Shown piece by piece: positions 1 to 8,136 of a stretch of 46,281 nt of DNA. The notes below the pieces were generated by a model that was not told where the DNA came from, ran no database searches, and saw only the letters and a program-made list of their open reading frames with translations. Both the position numbers and the translations under genes were made by a program. The DNA is from Alphaproteobacteria bacterium. Lineage in GTDB: Bacteria; Pseudomonadota; Alphaproteobacteria; DSM-16000; Inquilinaceae. Each line of letters opens with the position of its first letter. Position 1 is the stretch's first letter. The stretch lies in NCBI GenBank assembly GCA_028284045.1, contig JANQSN010000014.1, forward strand, positions 1 through 46,281, read 5' to 3'.

Positions 1-118
1 ATCGCAACCGCTGGCTTGCCCATCAATCATGCTCCTCGAATCTCGGGAACATGATCCATTAAACTTCTCGATCAGGACACTAGGCTGAATCGACATTCAT
101 CGCCGCCGCCCATTGAAG
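1..118. other. Intergenic sequence at window start
   Basis: I see no convincing gene here. The short reading frame that crosses this stretch and the following repeat on the minus strand lacks any recognisable domain and runs through repeat sequence. It may hold the end or upstream region of a gene outside the window. Confidence 0.5.
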
Positions 119-326
119 CCCTCCCCCTCGATGGGGGAGGGTTGGGTGGGGGTGATGCTTGTCGGTGGAGACGCCTGATAAAGAAGCACCTTTCGACGCC
201 GCCGTTGGTTGGGTACGGACGTTGCGGCGCGAGATGGGCGCCTTGCAGGCGCTGACGTCGTGCGGCGACATCACCCCTACCCCGACAATCACCCCCACCC
301 TAACCCTCCCCCATCGAGGGGGAGGG
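119..326. repeat. REPIN-like pair of inverted GC-rich palindromic repeats
   Basis: Two near-identical copies of a 38-39 base repeat lie at 119-156 (plus sense) and 288-326 (minus sense), facing each other across about 130 bases. Each copy begins with a perfect 9-bp stem, CCCTCCCCC/GGGGGAGGG around a 5-base loop (119-141 and 304-326), followed by a tail close to TTGGGTGGGGGTGAT. The copies differ by one extra base in the tail. A weaker third echo of the tail lies at 267-283. Short palindromes arranged in opposed pairs are the layout of REP doublets (REPINs). Similar CCCTCCCC-type palindromes are frequent between genes in alphaproteobacteria; the exact family is not identified here. Confidence 0.8.
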
Positions 327-335
327 AAGTCCTGA

Positions 336-1229
336 ATGTCGATTGATCCTAGGCGCCCGTCCTCCCGGGATGGGGATCCACCCTTGTCGACCGGCGGGGC
401 GATCGAGGGTCGGCTCGGCGCTTGTGGCCGTCTGGTGCGCGCCTATGACCGGGACCGTTACTGGTCGGCCCTTCTGGCGCCGGCCGACCGCCGCGAGGCG
501 CTGTTTGCCCTCTATGCCTTCAACTTTGAGATCGCCCGGGTGCAGGAGGTGGTCAGCGAGCCGCTGCTCGGGGAGATGCGGCTGGAATGGTGGCGTGAGG
601 CGCTGGAGGGGATTTGTGCTGGGCGTCCGCGGCGCCACGAGGTGGTGGAGCCGCTGGCCGAGGCCATCGACCGGCACGCCCTGCCGCGGGCACCCTTCGA
701 CGCGCTGATCGACGCGCGCCGCCGCGACCTCGACGACGGTGGCTTCGCCACGCTGGACGCGCTGAGGGACTATGCCGGCGCGACCACCGTGCCGCTGATC
801 CACCTGGCGCTCCGCTGTCTCGACGCCGCGGACCCGCCGGCGCTGGACGCCGCCGCGGGGATCGGGCCGGCCTATGGCTTGGCCGGCCTGCTGCGCGCCG
901 TGCCGTTCCACGCCCGCCGGGGCCGCGTTCTGCTGCCGGGCGACCTGCTGACGGACGCAGGACTGACGCCGCAGGACGTGATCGAAGGCCGGTCGCGCGA
1001 CCGGCTGGCGGGCGTCGTGGGCCAGGTGGCTGGCCATGCAGGCGGCCTTCTGCGCCCCTTGCGGGTCGCCCGGCGGGCGCGCCCGGCGCTGGTCGGCGCC
1101 GTGCAGACACGGCGATCCCTCGATCGGCTCGCCCGGTGCGGTCACGACGTGTTCGACCCGCGGCTCGGCGCGCCGCAGCCTCTCGACCCGCTGCGCCTTG
1201 TGCTTTGGCGGCTTCATGGGAGGGCGTAA
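336..1229 (+). CDS. Squalene/phytoene synthase family protein
   Basis: A 297-residue soluble protein of the COG1562 isoprenoid-synthase fold. The conserved core starts near residue 31 (LVRAYDRDRYWSALLAPADRR, then ALFALYAFNFEIARV) and includes RLEWWREALEG, a second half motif GPAYGLAGLLRAVPFHARRG and LLPGDLL. The two DxxxD-type metal/diphosphate motifs of true squalene or phytoene synthases are not visible: the first is replaced by NFEIARVQEVVSEP. That resembles the subgroup related to mitochondrial complex I assembly factor NDUFAF6, so carotenoid or hopanoid synthesis should not be assumed. The chosen ATG has a GGAGGG ribosome-binding site at 321-326, which lies inside the upstream palindromic repeat. 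MscS follows 62 bases downstream on the same strand. Confidence 0.8.
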   Translation: MSIDPRRPSSRDGDPPLSTGGAIEGRLGACGRLVRAYDRDRYWSALLAPADRREALFALYAFNFEIARVQEVVSEPLLGEMRLEWWREALEGICAGRPRRHEVVEPLAEAIDRHALPRAPFDALIDARRRDLDDGGFATLDALRDYAGATTVPLIHLALRCLDAADPPALDAAAGIGPAYGLAGLLRAVPFHARRGRVLLPGDLLTDAGLTPQDVIEGRSRDRLAGVVGQVAGHAGGLLRPLRVARRARPALVGAVQTRRSLDRLARCGHDVFDPRLGAPQPLDPLRLVLWRLHGRA

Positions 1230-1291
1230 GCTGCCGTCCCGCCCGCGCCGGTCTCCCGGCACACGGGCAAGCGCGGCACGGACGGGGCGGT

Positions 1292-3826
1292 ATGGGTGAG
1301 GGCGTTCGGGTCAGGCGTGTCGTCCTGGTCCTTCTGGCGATTTTGGGGTTCTGGGCTTTGTCGCCCGGCGGCGCGGCGGCGCAGCCGGCGGAGCCGACGC
1401 AGCCGTTCCGCTTCACCGCGGAGCAATGGTCGCGGTCGCTGGACGAGGTTCAGCGCTACGTCCAGTCCCGGGTCCACTCGCGCGAACGCTCCCGCGAGTT
1501 CCGCGAACTGGCCGAGCAGGTGCGCCTCGACGCCCTGGTCGCCAAGGCGTCGGCGGAGAGCGAGGGCGACCAGTTGCGCCGCCTGCTCGCCGCGCTGGGT
1601 CCGGCACCGCCGCCCAACGAGACCGCCGAGCCGGCCGCGGTCACCCAGCAACGCGATCAATACGAAACCCAGCTCGCCATTCTGCGATCGCGCGCGGCCC
1701 TGGCGGAGCTTGCCGTCGCGCGCGCCGAGGCGCTGCTGACGGCGATCGCCGCGTTCGAGCGGACGGAGCTGTGGAATGCGCTGACCGAGCGGCTGCCGTT
1801 TCCCCTCGATCCGCGCACCCTCGGCGATGCGCTGCCGGAACTTCTCGCGGTGACCGTCTCGCTCGCCGCGTCGCCGCGGGATTGGTTGCAGAACCTGGGG
1901 GAAGGGGAGGCGCCGACCCTGACGCTGGCGCGGGTGTTGGTCATCGTCGTCGCGGTCGTGCTGCTGGCCTGGGCCATTCGCCGGTTCTTGCTGCGCCGGC
2001 TCGGCCGACAGCCGGAGATCGGCGATCCCAGCTATCTCCGGGTGCTGACGGCCGCCCTTGCCGAGGGCGTCGCCTATGGCCTCGTGCCGGCGCTGGTCTG
2101 CCTGACGCTCTGGTTCCTGCTGATCGTCCAGGGGACGATGACCGCCGGGACGCTGTTCGCCGAGGCGGTGGAAGCGGCGTTGCTGTTCGCCATGAGCGCG
2201 GTGTTGGTGATCGGCGTGCAGGGCGCCGTCCTGTCGCCGGAGTTGCCGTCTTGGCGGCTGACCAACCTGACCGCGGGCAACGCAACCCGGCTCAGCCGCA
2301 TCCTGGTCTGTCTCGTCGTCGTCTTCGCGGCCGATCTGTTCATGCGGCGCGTGACGGAGGATTTTGGGGTCGGACCGGCGCTCGACGCCGTCTACACGCT
2401 GGTGACCAGCCTGGTGCTGGGCACCACGCTGATGATGTTGAGCCGCGCCAGCCTCTGGGAACGCGTGCCGGCGGCGGAGGCGCGCGACGCCTTCGGCGAC
2501 CGCGACGAAGACGCAGGTCCGCTCGCCGTCGCGCTCGCGCCGGAAGCGGCGGAGCGGCCGCGCCCGCCGAGCGGTGGCGCCTTCGCCCTGCTGCGTCGGC
2601 TGGTGCCGCTGATCGCCGTCTTGGGCATGGCGGCGGCGGTCGCGGGCTACAGCGCGCTCGCCAGCTTCCTGTTGATCAACCTGATCTTCAGCGGGCTGGT
2701 GATCGGCTTCGTCTACCTGTTGCGCGGCCTGTTGCGCGAGCTGGTCGGCATGATGATGCGCTCGCGGCTCTTGCGGGAGCGGCTGGGCGTCGACCACCGG
2801 CTGCGTCGCCGGGTCAAATTCTGGCTGCGCACCGCGCTCGACCCCGTCCTCTTCCTGGGCGGACTGATCCTGATCGCGCCGATCTGGAGCGTGCCGATCG
2901 ACGATCTCCGGCTGTGGCTGCTCGGCATCCTCGACGGCTTCTCGATCGGCCAGGTACAGATCTCGCCGGCCGATATCGCCGTGGCGTTGATCGCCTTCGT
3001 CCTGGTCCTGGCGGCGAGCCGGCTGATCCAGCGCCAGTTGTCCGAGCGCATCCTGCCGGAGACCAGCCTCGACGAAGGCTTGCAGAACTCGGTGGTGACC
3101 GGGGCCGGCTATATCGGGCTGGTGGTCGCCTTCGCCGTCGGCGTCGGCTTCATGGGCATCGACCTGACCAGCGTCGCGCTGATCGCCGGCGCCTTGTCGG
3201 TCGGCATCGGCCTCGGGCTGCAGGACGCCGTCAACAACTTCGTCTCCGGCGTCATCCTGCTGATCGAGCGGCCGATCAAGGTCGGCGACTGGGTGGTGGT
3301 CGGGCCGGAGCAGGGCTTCGTCAAGAAGATCAACATCCGCGCCACCGAGATCGAGACCTTCGAGATGGCCTCGGTGATCATTCCCAACTCCACCATGCTG
3401 TCCAACGCCGTGGTCAACTGGACGCTGAAGGATCGTAAGGGTCGCGTCGACGTGGCCGTCCGCGTCGCGTTCGGCACCGATACCGCCCGGGTGCACGATC
3501 TGCTGCTGCAGGTCGCCCACGCGCATCCGATGGTCTTGCGAGTGCCGGCGCCCTTCGTGCTGTTCCAGGATTTCGCCGACAGCGGCCTGATCTTCGAGCT
3601 GCGCTGCTACACCGGCGACGTCGTGTTCAAGCTGTCGATCGCCAGCGATCTGAGGTTCGAGATCGACCGCCTGTTCCGCGCGGAGGGCATCGAGGTGCCG
3701 TTTCCGCATCTGGTGGTGCGCTCGCAGCAGGACGGCCCGATGGAGATGGCCGCCCTGGTCGCCCGGCCACCCAATCCCCGCGCCCAGGAGATCGACGGCG
3801 ACGGCGGCGGCGACGGCGGGCGGTGA
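1292..3826 (+). CDS. Large MscS-family mechanosensitive ion channel
   Basis: An 844-residue inner-membrane channel expected to open under membrane tension and release solutes on hypo-osmotic shock. The start is set by a signal peptide (VRRVVLVLLAILGFWALS, cut near AAAQ); longer in-frame starts would run through the preceding gene. A periplasmic, helix-rich N-terminal region (about residues 30-200) is followed by many membrane segments. The MscS core lies at about 600-815: a pore helix rich in Gly/Ala (ALSVGIGLGLQDAVNNFVSG), then ERPIKVGDWV, the beta domain with NIRATEIETFE and IIPNS, and the C-terminal alpha/beta domain ending EGIEVPFPHLVV. The architecture resembles the long MscK/YbdG-type channels rather than the 280-residue MscS. 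The tail ends in an Asp/Gly-rich stretch. Confidence 0.93.
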   Translation: MGEGVRVRRVVLVLLAILGFWALSPGGAAAQPAEPTQPFRFTAEQWSRSLDEVQRYVQSRVHSRERSREFRELAEQVRLDALVAKASAESEGDQLRRLLAALGPAPPPNETAEPAAVTQQRDQYETQLAILRSRAALAELAVARAEALLTAIAAFERTELWNALTERLPFPLDPRTLGDALPELLAVTVSLAASPRDWLQNLGEGEAPTLTLARVLVIVVAVVLLAWAIRRFLLRRLGRQPEIGDPSYLRVLTAALAEGVAYGLVPALVCLTLWFLLIVQGTMTAGTLFAEAVEAALLFAMSAVLVIGVQGAVLSPELPSWRLTNLTAGNATRLSRILVCLVVVFAADLFMRRVTEDFGVGPALDAVYTLVTSLVLGTTLMMLSRASLWERVPAAEARDAFGDRDEDAGPLAVALAPEAAERPRPPSGGAFALLRRLVPLIAVLGMAAAVAGYSALASFLLINLIFSGLVIGFVYLLRGLLRELVGMMMRSRLLRERLGVDHRLRRRVKFWLRTALDPVLFLGGLILIAPIWSVPIDDLRLWLLGILDGFSIGQVQISPADIAVALIAFVLVLAASRLIQRQLSERILPETSLDEGLQNSVVTGAGYIGLVVAFAVGVGFMGIDLTSVALIAGALSVGIGLGLQDAVNNFVSGVILLIERPIKVGDWVVVGPEQGFVKKINIRATEIETFEMASVIIPNSTMLSNAVVNWTLKDRKGRVDVAVRVAFGTDTARVHDLLLQVAHAHPMVLRVPAPFVLFQDFADSGLIFELRCYTGDVVFKLSIASDLRFEIDRLFRAEGIEVPFPHLVVRSQQDGPMEMAALVARPPNPRAQEIDGDGGGDGGR

Positions 3827-3854
3827 TCGGCCTGCACCGTCGGAACGCGACTCA

Positions 3855-3891
3855 CGGGTTGGGGGAAACGGACCTGTTCCCCGCTAACCCG
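3855..3891. terminator. Putative bidirectional terminator hairpin
   Basis: Between the convergent MscS and EamA genes. Outer arms CGGGTT (3855-3860) and AACCCG (3886-3891) enclose inner arms GGGGAA (3862-3867) and TTCCCC (3877-3882) with a 9-base loop. No long T run follows, so intrinsic termination strength is uncertain. Confidence 0.5.
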
Positions 3892-4771
3892 ACCGCGCTC
3901 TCAGGCAAACCAGCATCGACCCGAGAACAACGACCGCGCAGAGGATGGCGGTGCCTGTGATTTCTTCGCCGAGGAACAGGGCGGCCCATCCCAGAGCCGT
4001 CAGCGGCAGAAGGAGATTTATCTGACCGATCCGCGCGATCCCGCCCAGAGCGAGACCGCGATACCAAAACACCGACGCGAGAAACATGCTGACGACGCCG
4101 AGATAGGCGAGCGAAACCCAGCTTTCGACCGCAACATCGCTTACGTCGATCGCGTTCGCCCTGAAGACCAAAAGGACCGCGGCGAGGGGTGTGAGGATGA
4201 GCATGGCCCAGCTCAAGGTCACCGAGCCGCCCAACGCGCGTGATGCCCGCCCGCCCTCCACGTAGGCGATGCCTAGGCTCAGCATCCCGGCAAACAGCCA
4301 CCCGTCGGCCAGGCTGACATGCCCGCCTCCGGCGTCATAGGCAAAGTAGAGTACGGCACAGAAACCCGTCACGCAGGCGATCCAGAACCGCCGGGGCGGG
4401 CGCTCGCCTGTCCGCAGCACGGCGATGGCCGCCGTCGCAGCCGGCGCCAGTCCGGTCACCACGGCACCATGGACCGCCGGCACGGTTTGCAGCGCAAGGG
4501 CAAGGAAGAACGGATATCCCACGGCCAGCCCCAACCCTGCGATGAGGATCGGCAGCACGAACCGGCGCGGTGGTGGCGCCCACCGATCCGTGAGGAGCAG
4601 GAACGCCGCCCCGAGCATGCCGGCCGTCACGATCCGCGCGCAGGTGATGTCGAGGGGGGTGAAGTCGGCGACGGCGACCCGTGTCGTCACCAGCGTCCCG
4701 CTGAAGCCGAGCATGCCGAGAACGCCGAAGGCGACCCCCGCCGACCGCTTTGGAACCGTCGAGATGCTCAC
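3884..4771 (-). CDS. EamA/DMT-superfamily transporter (second of pair)
   Basis: About 295 residues with ten predicted membrane helices in two repeated halves, the EamA (drug/metabolite transporter) layout. Visible pieces include GVLGMLGFSGTLVTTRVAV at the start, GYPFFLALALQTVPAVHGAV, and the C-terminal half GVVSMFLASVFWYRGLALGG with NLLLPLTALGWAALFLGEEI. The start is a GTG that overlaps the stop of the upstream exporter gene by four bases (GTGA, 4768-4771), so the pair should be translationally coupled. The substrate is unknown; a small metabolite or amino acid is likely from the divergent Lrp/AsnC regulator. Confidence in the family is high and in the substrate low. Confidence 0.9.
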   Translation of the reverse strand: MSISTVPKRSAGVAFGVLGMLGFSGTLVTTRVAVADFTPLDITCARIVTAGMLGAAFLLLTDRWAPPPRRFVLPILIAGLGLAVGYPFFLALALQTVPAVHGAVVTGLAPAATAAIAVLRTGERPPRRFWIACVTGFCAVLYFAYDAGGGHVSLADGWLFAGMLSLGIAYVEGGRASRALGGSVTLSWAMLILTPLAAVLLVFRANAIDVSDVAVESWVSLAYLGVVSMFLASVFWYRGLALGGIARIGQINLLLPLTALGWAALFLGEEITGTAILCAVVVLGSMLVCLRARSG

Positions 4772-5703
4772 GCCGTTTCCTCGGCCGAAGAGACGGCGGT
4801 CTGTCGGCAAGCCACCGGAACCGGCGGCGGGGCGGGTCGGTGGATGGCGATGGCGATCATGACAAGCGCGATGCCCAGAAGATCTTGCGGTGTCGGCATC
4901 TGCGCCAGCACGACAGCGGCAATGATGGTGGCGGTGGCCGGTAGAAGGGCGAGCATCAAGGCAAAGGAGGCGCGCGGCAGCCGCGACATGGCGAGCTGGT
5001 CGCAGACATACGGGATGACCGACGAGCATACGCCCACGCCGATCCCTGCCAGCACCACCAGGGGCATCCCGAAAGCGCGCACCGCCTCGATGAAGCCAAT
5101 CGGCATCAAGATGACGAAGGCGATCGCCATGGCCGCTCCAAGCCGTTCGACACCGTCGCGTGCACCGCCCTGTGCGGCCTTGTGGCCGAGGATGATGTAT
5201 CCGACGAAGAGGGCGGCGTTCAGCGTTGCCCAGAACAACCCAAGCGGGTTGGACGCCCATTTCACATCGATCAGAACAAAGACCCCGATAATCGCGAGGA
5301 CCAACGCCGCCACATTGCGTCTGGTGCGCAGCCCCCAAAGCGCCACGCCAATGGTCCCGACAAACTCCATCGCAGCGACAAGGCTCATCGGCAGCGTGTC
5401 CAGTGCGAGATAGAAGGACGTGTTCATGACGGCGAGGCAGATGCCGAGCCCGATCAGAAGTCGGCGGGTCTTCACGTCGGCCCGGCGGAGGGTGCGCCAG
5501 GGCTTCGTAAACGGCGCGAACACGAGGGCGGCGGTCGCGATCCGAAACCACGCCACCCCCAGAACGCCGACGACCGGAAACAGCAAGACCGCGAAAGATG
5601 GCCCGAGATAGTGGAAGACAGCGCTGACGCCGAACCACGCGTGAGGTGGCACGGCGTTGGCGGCACGATTGAGACCGGAGGGAGCGACGGCTCCGGATGA
5701 CAT
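4768..5703 (-). CDS. EamA-family exporter, RhtA-like
   Basis: A 311-residue ten-helix transporter of the EamA family. It has the features of the RhtA (threonine/homoserine exporter) branch: SVAVFHYLGPSFAVLLFPVVG-like first helices, GVLGVAWFRIATAALVF, YLALDTLPMSLVAAMEFVGTIGVAL, and in the second half GVCSSVIPYVCDQLAMSRLPRASFAL with LLPATATIIAAVVLAQ. It probably exports amino acids or related small metabolites across the inner membrane. It is first in a two-gene operon with another EamA protein and is divergent from an Lrp/AsnC regulator 105 bases away, which fits control of efflux by an amino-acid-sensing regulator. The start ATG has a purine-rich site (AAAGGG) upstream. Substrate is inferred only. 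Confidence 0.9.
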   Translation of the reverse strand: MSSGAVAPSGLNRAANAVPPHAWFGVSAVFHYLGPSFAVLLFPVVGVLGVAWFRIATAALVFAPFTKPWRTLRRADVKTRRLLIGLGICLAVMNTSFYLALDTLPMSLVAAMEFVGTIGVALWGLRTRRNVAALVLAIIGVFVLIDVKWASNPLGLFWATLNAALFVGYIILGHKAAQGGARDGVERLGAAMAIAFVILMPIGFIEAVRAFGMPLVVLAGIGVGVCSSVIPYVCDQLAMSRLPRASFALMLALLPATATIIAAVVLAQMPTPQDLLGIALVMIAIAIHRPAPPPVPVACRQTAVSSAEETA

Positions 5704-5808
5704 GGCGCAGACCCTTTCCCTTTCAATTATGGAGGGTCAGGCGCTCTTTTGATATGGGCGTTCATAGGCTAAAGTGGGTAAAATCCTTCAGAAATATGGG
5801 GAAATCCC
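5704..5808. promoter_or_regulatory. Divergent promoter region, EamA pair / Lrp regulator
   Basis: This 105-base gap must hold the promoters of both the exporter pair (minus) and the Lrp/AsnC gene (plus). It is clearly AT-richer than its surroundings. A short inverted repeat ATGGG/CCCAT at 5796-5800 and 5806-5810 reaches into the Lrp start codon. Autoregulation and control of the exporters by the Lrp protein is the usual arrangement; no defined operator could be proven by eye. Confidence 0.5.
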
Positions 5809-6288
5809 ATGAAACGCCTTGGATATGAAAACGCAAAGCTGGACGAGATCGACGAGATCATTCTGACAACGCTGATCGAGAACGGCCGCACCTCCACGGC
5901 CGAGCTGGCCCGCAAGGTCAAGCTGTCCTCGCCAAGCGTCGCCGAGCGGGTCAGGCGGCTCGAAGAAGCGGGGATCATCACCGGCTACAGCGCCAGCGTG
6001 TCTGCCAAGGCCATCGGTCTTCCGATTGCGGTCTGGTTCCGCATCCGGCCGGTTCCCGGTGAACTTCAGCGCGTGGCGGAGATCATCCAGGGTATTCCGC
6101 AGATCACGCAATGCGACCGCGTGACGGGCGAAGACTGCTTCCTGGCCCGCGCGAACCTGGAGTCGATCGAGGACATGGAGCGTGTGATCGACCTGATCGT
6201 GCCCTATGCCATGACCAACACGTCGATCATCCAGTCCTCCCCGGTCGAACGGCGCCTGCCGCCGTTGCCGATCGCCGCGCGGGATTGA
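5809..6288 (+). CDS. Lrp/AsnC-family transcriptional regulator
   Basis: A 159-residue regulator, the normal length for the family. An N-terminal winged helix-turn-helix spans about residues 12-62 (LDEIDEIILTTLIENGRTSTAELARKV... LSSPSVAERVRRLEEAGIITGY). The C-terminal ligand-binding ferredoxin-like (RAM) domain follows, with CDRVTGEDCFLARANLESIEDMERVIDLI. Such proteins form octamers or hexadecamers and respond to amino acids. It is divergent from two EamA exporters, so it most likely controls them and itself. The ribosome-binding site is weak (GGGGAAA). It converges with trmFO. Confidence 0.94.
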   Translation: MKRLGYENAKLDEIDEIILTTLIENGRTSTAELARKVKLSSPSVAERVRRLEEAGIITGYSASVSAKAIGLPIAVWFRIRPVPGELQRVAEIIQGIPQITQCDRVTGEDCFLARANLESIEDMERVIDLIVPYAMTNTSIIQSSPVERRLPPLPIAARD

Positions 6289-6299
6289 CGTCGGCGCAT

Positions 6300-6319
6300 C
6301 GGTCGGACCCATGCCCGAC
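6300..6319. terminator. Small hairpin between convergent genes
   Basis: Arms near GGTCGG and CCGACC enclose about 8 bases between the Lrp-type gene and trmFO. No T tract follows. Weak candidate for a shared terminator. Confidence 0.25.
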
Positions 6320-6366
6320 CTGGCCGCCGGCGGCTCGCCAGAGGGCGCCTCAGACGCGTTGCCCGG

Positions 6367-7788
6367 CTACCAGACCGGTTCCGGCTGGGGCTGGCCGGAG
6401 AGCCAGCCGTCGACATCCGCGAGCGCGCGGTCCGACAGGCGCGCCTTGCGCTCCGGCCCCCTGGGCTGGCGCTTGACGTCCGGGATCGGGTCGAGCGGCG
6501 GCATCAGGCCGAAATTGATGTTCATCGGCTGGAAGGTCGCGGCATCCGCCCCGCCGGTGATGTGGCCCAGCAGGGCGCCCAGCGCCGTCGTCGCCGGCGG
6601 CGGGTCGAGCGGCCGGCCCAGCCGGTCCGCCGCCGCGAAGCGGCCGGCCAGCAGGCCGATGGCCGCGCTCTCCACATAGCCTTCCACGCCGGTGATCTGC
6701 CCGGCGAAGCGCAGCCGCGGCGCTGCCTTCAGCCGCAGGCGGCCGTCCAACAGGCGCGGGCTGTTCAGGAAGGTGTTGCGGTGCAGGCCGCCCAGGCGGG
6801 CGAATTCCGCGCGCTCCAGCCCGGGGATCATGCGCAGCACCCGGGTCTGCTCGCCATAGGCCAGCTTGGTCTGGAAGCCGACCATGTTGTAGAGCGTGCC
6901 CAGCGCATTGTCCTGGCGGAGCTGGACCACCGCATGCGGGCGCCGGCCGGTCGCCGGATCGGTCAGGCCCACCGGCTTCATCGGCCCGAAGCGCAGCGTG
7001 TCGGGGCCGCGCGCGGCCATCACCTCGATCGGCAGGCAGCCTTCGAAATAGGGGGTCGACGCCTCCCAGTCCTTGAACTCGGTCTTGCGCGCCGTCAGCA
7101 GCGCCTGGATGAAGGCGCCATAGGTCTGTGCGTCGAGCGGGCAATTGATGTAGTCGCGGCCCGTCCCGCCCGGGCCCACCTTGTCGTAGCGCGACTGGAA
7201 CCACGCCCGCTCGAAATCGATGGTTTCGCGATAGACGATCGGCGCGATCGCATCGAAGAACGCCAGCGATTCCTCGCCGGTCAGTTGGCCGATCGCCTCG
7301 GCCAGGCCGGGCGCGGTCAAGGGGCCGGTGGCGACGATCACGCTGGACCAGGTCTCCGGCGGCAGGCCCGGGACCTCCGCCCGGTCCAGCGTGATCAGCG
7401 GATGGGCCGTCAGGGCCGCCGTTACCGCGCCGGCGAAGTCGTCCCGGTCGACCGCCAGGGCGCCGCCGGCAGGCAGCTTGTGGCGGTCGCCGGCGGCCAG
7501 GATCAGCGAGCCGGCGCGCCGCATCTCCTCATGCAACAGGCCGACCGCGTTGTTGCGGGCGTCGTCGGAGCGGAAGGAGTTGGAGCAGACCAACTCCGCA
7601 CAGGCGTCGGTCTTGTGGGCTTCGGTCATCCGGAGGGGGCGCATCTCGTGCAGAATGACGGGAACACCGGCACCGGCGAGCTGCCAGGCCGCCTCGCTGC
7701 CCGCGAGGCCGGCGCCCACGACATGGACCGGGGCTGCGGCGCCGCGGCTTGGGCCGCTGTCGACGGAGAGATCGGCGGTGATGGTCAT
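6367..7788 (-). CDS. trmFO: TrmFO, folate/FAD-dependent tRNA (uracil-54) methyltransferase
   Basis: A 473-residue cytoplasmic flavoenzyme that makes 5-methyluridine at position 54 of the tRNA T-loop, using methylene-tetrahydrofolate as carbon donor and FADH2 as reductant. The FAD-binding GxGxxG is at about residues 24-30 ([15 protein letters not shown]), followed by the family motifs HEMRP and [12 protein letters not shown] with Cys68, and DYINCPLD near residue 240; these match the two redox/catalytic cysteine regions known in Trm[40 protein letters not shown] and [11 protein letters not shown] are further family blocks. It stands alone, convergent with the Lrp-type gene. Length is typical; the first 20 residues are a poorly conserved extension. 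Confidence 0.96.
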   Translation of the reverse strand: MTITADLSVDSGPSRGAAAPVHVVGAGLAGSEAAWQLAGAGVPVILHEMRPLRMTEAHKTDACAELVCSNSFRSDDARNNAVGLLHEEMRRAGSLILAAGDRHKLPAGGALAVDRDDFAGAVTAALTAHPLITLDRAEVPGLPPETWSSVIVATGPLTAPGLAEAIGQLTGEESLAFFDAIAPIVYRETIDFERAWFQSRYDKVGPGGTGRDYINCPLDAQTYGAFIQALLTARKTEFKDWEASTPYFEGCLPIEVMAARGPDTLRFGPMKPVGLTDPATGRRPHAVVQLRQDNALGTLYNMVGFQTKLAYGEQTRVLRMIPGLERAEFARLGGLHRNTFLNSPRLLDGRLRLKAAPRLRFAGQITGVEGYVESAAIGLLAGRFAAADRLGRPLDPPPATTALGALLGHITGGADAATFQPMNINFGLMPPLDPIPDVKRQPRGPERKARLSDRALADVDGWLSGQPQPEPVW

Positions 7789-8136
7789 GCATCCTCGAAC
7801 GAGTCGGGTCGGCGGACCGCGCCCCCCGCCAATGCGACGGGACCCGGATCAGACCGGCACTATCGAGAGGCGGTCCCCGCGGCGCAACCATCCCCGCCCA
7901 ACCGGGGCCGGTGCGGCCTGCGGGGCCTGCGGGGCCGGCGCGGCCGGGATAGGCAACGGTCCTTTGCTATGGCATCATCAACTACCTTCGCAATCCGTGG
8001 GTGCCTAGATTCTGCCGGCGCCAAGAGGTCGGCAGGCCCATCCCGACGACGCCACCGCGGGCGGCCCCTCGCGGCCACCCTTGGGCAGGCACCCAGCCGA
8101 TCCTTGCGATCTCACGAAGCGAGCGAGGCGAATGCC
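7789..8136. other. Intergenic region between trmFO and the cysteine-repeat gene
   Basis: A 348-base divergent gap. It should contain both promoters. A short tandem GC repeat (GCGGGGCCT-like, twice) lies near 7918-7935. I see no RNA gene or further coding sequence I can support. Confidence 0.4.

Noticed and set aside
80..298. A 72-residue frame on the minus strand in the first 300 bases
   Set aside because: It runs through the inverted palindromic repeats, has low-complexity content and no domain.
614..1291. Upstream extension of the MscS gene to 614
   Set aside because: The extension lies within the squalene-synthase-fold gene in another frame, and a clear signal peptide starts at 1292.
1214..3709. 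An 831-residue frame opposite the MscS gene
   Set aside because: It is the antisense shadow of a GC-rich gene; the product is dominated by His, Gln, Arg and Asp with no domain.
6562..8136. Extension of the cysteine-repeat gene back through trmFO
   Set aside because: It is antisense to trmFO; the signal peptide and first repeat fix the start at 8137.
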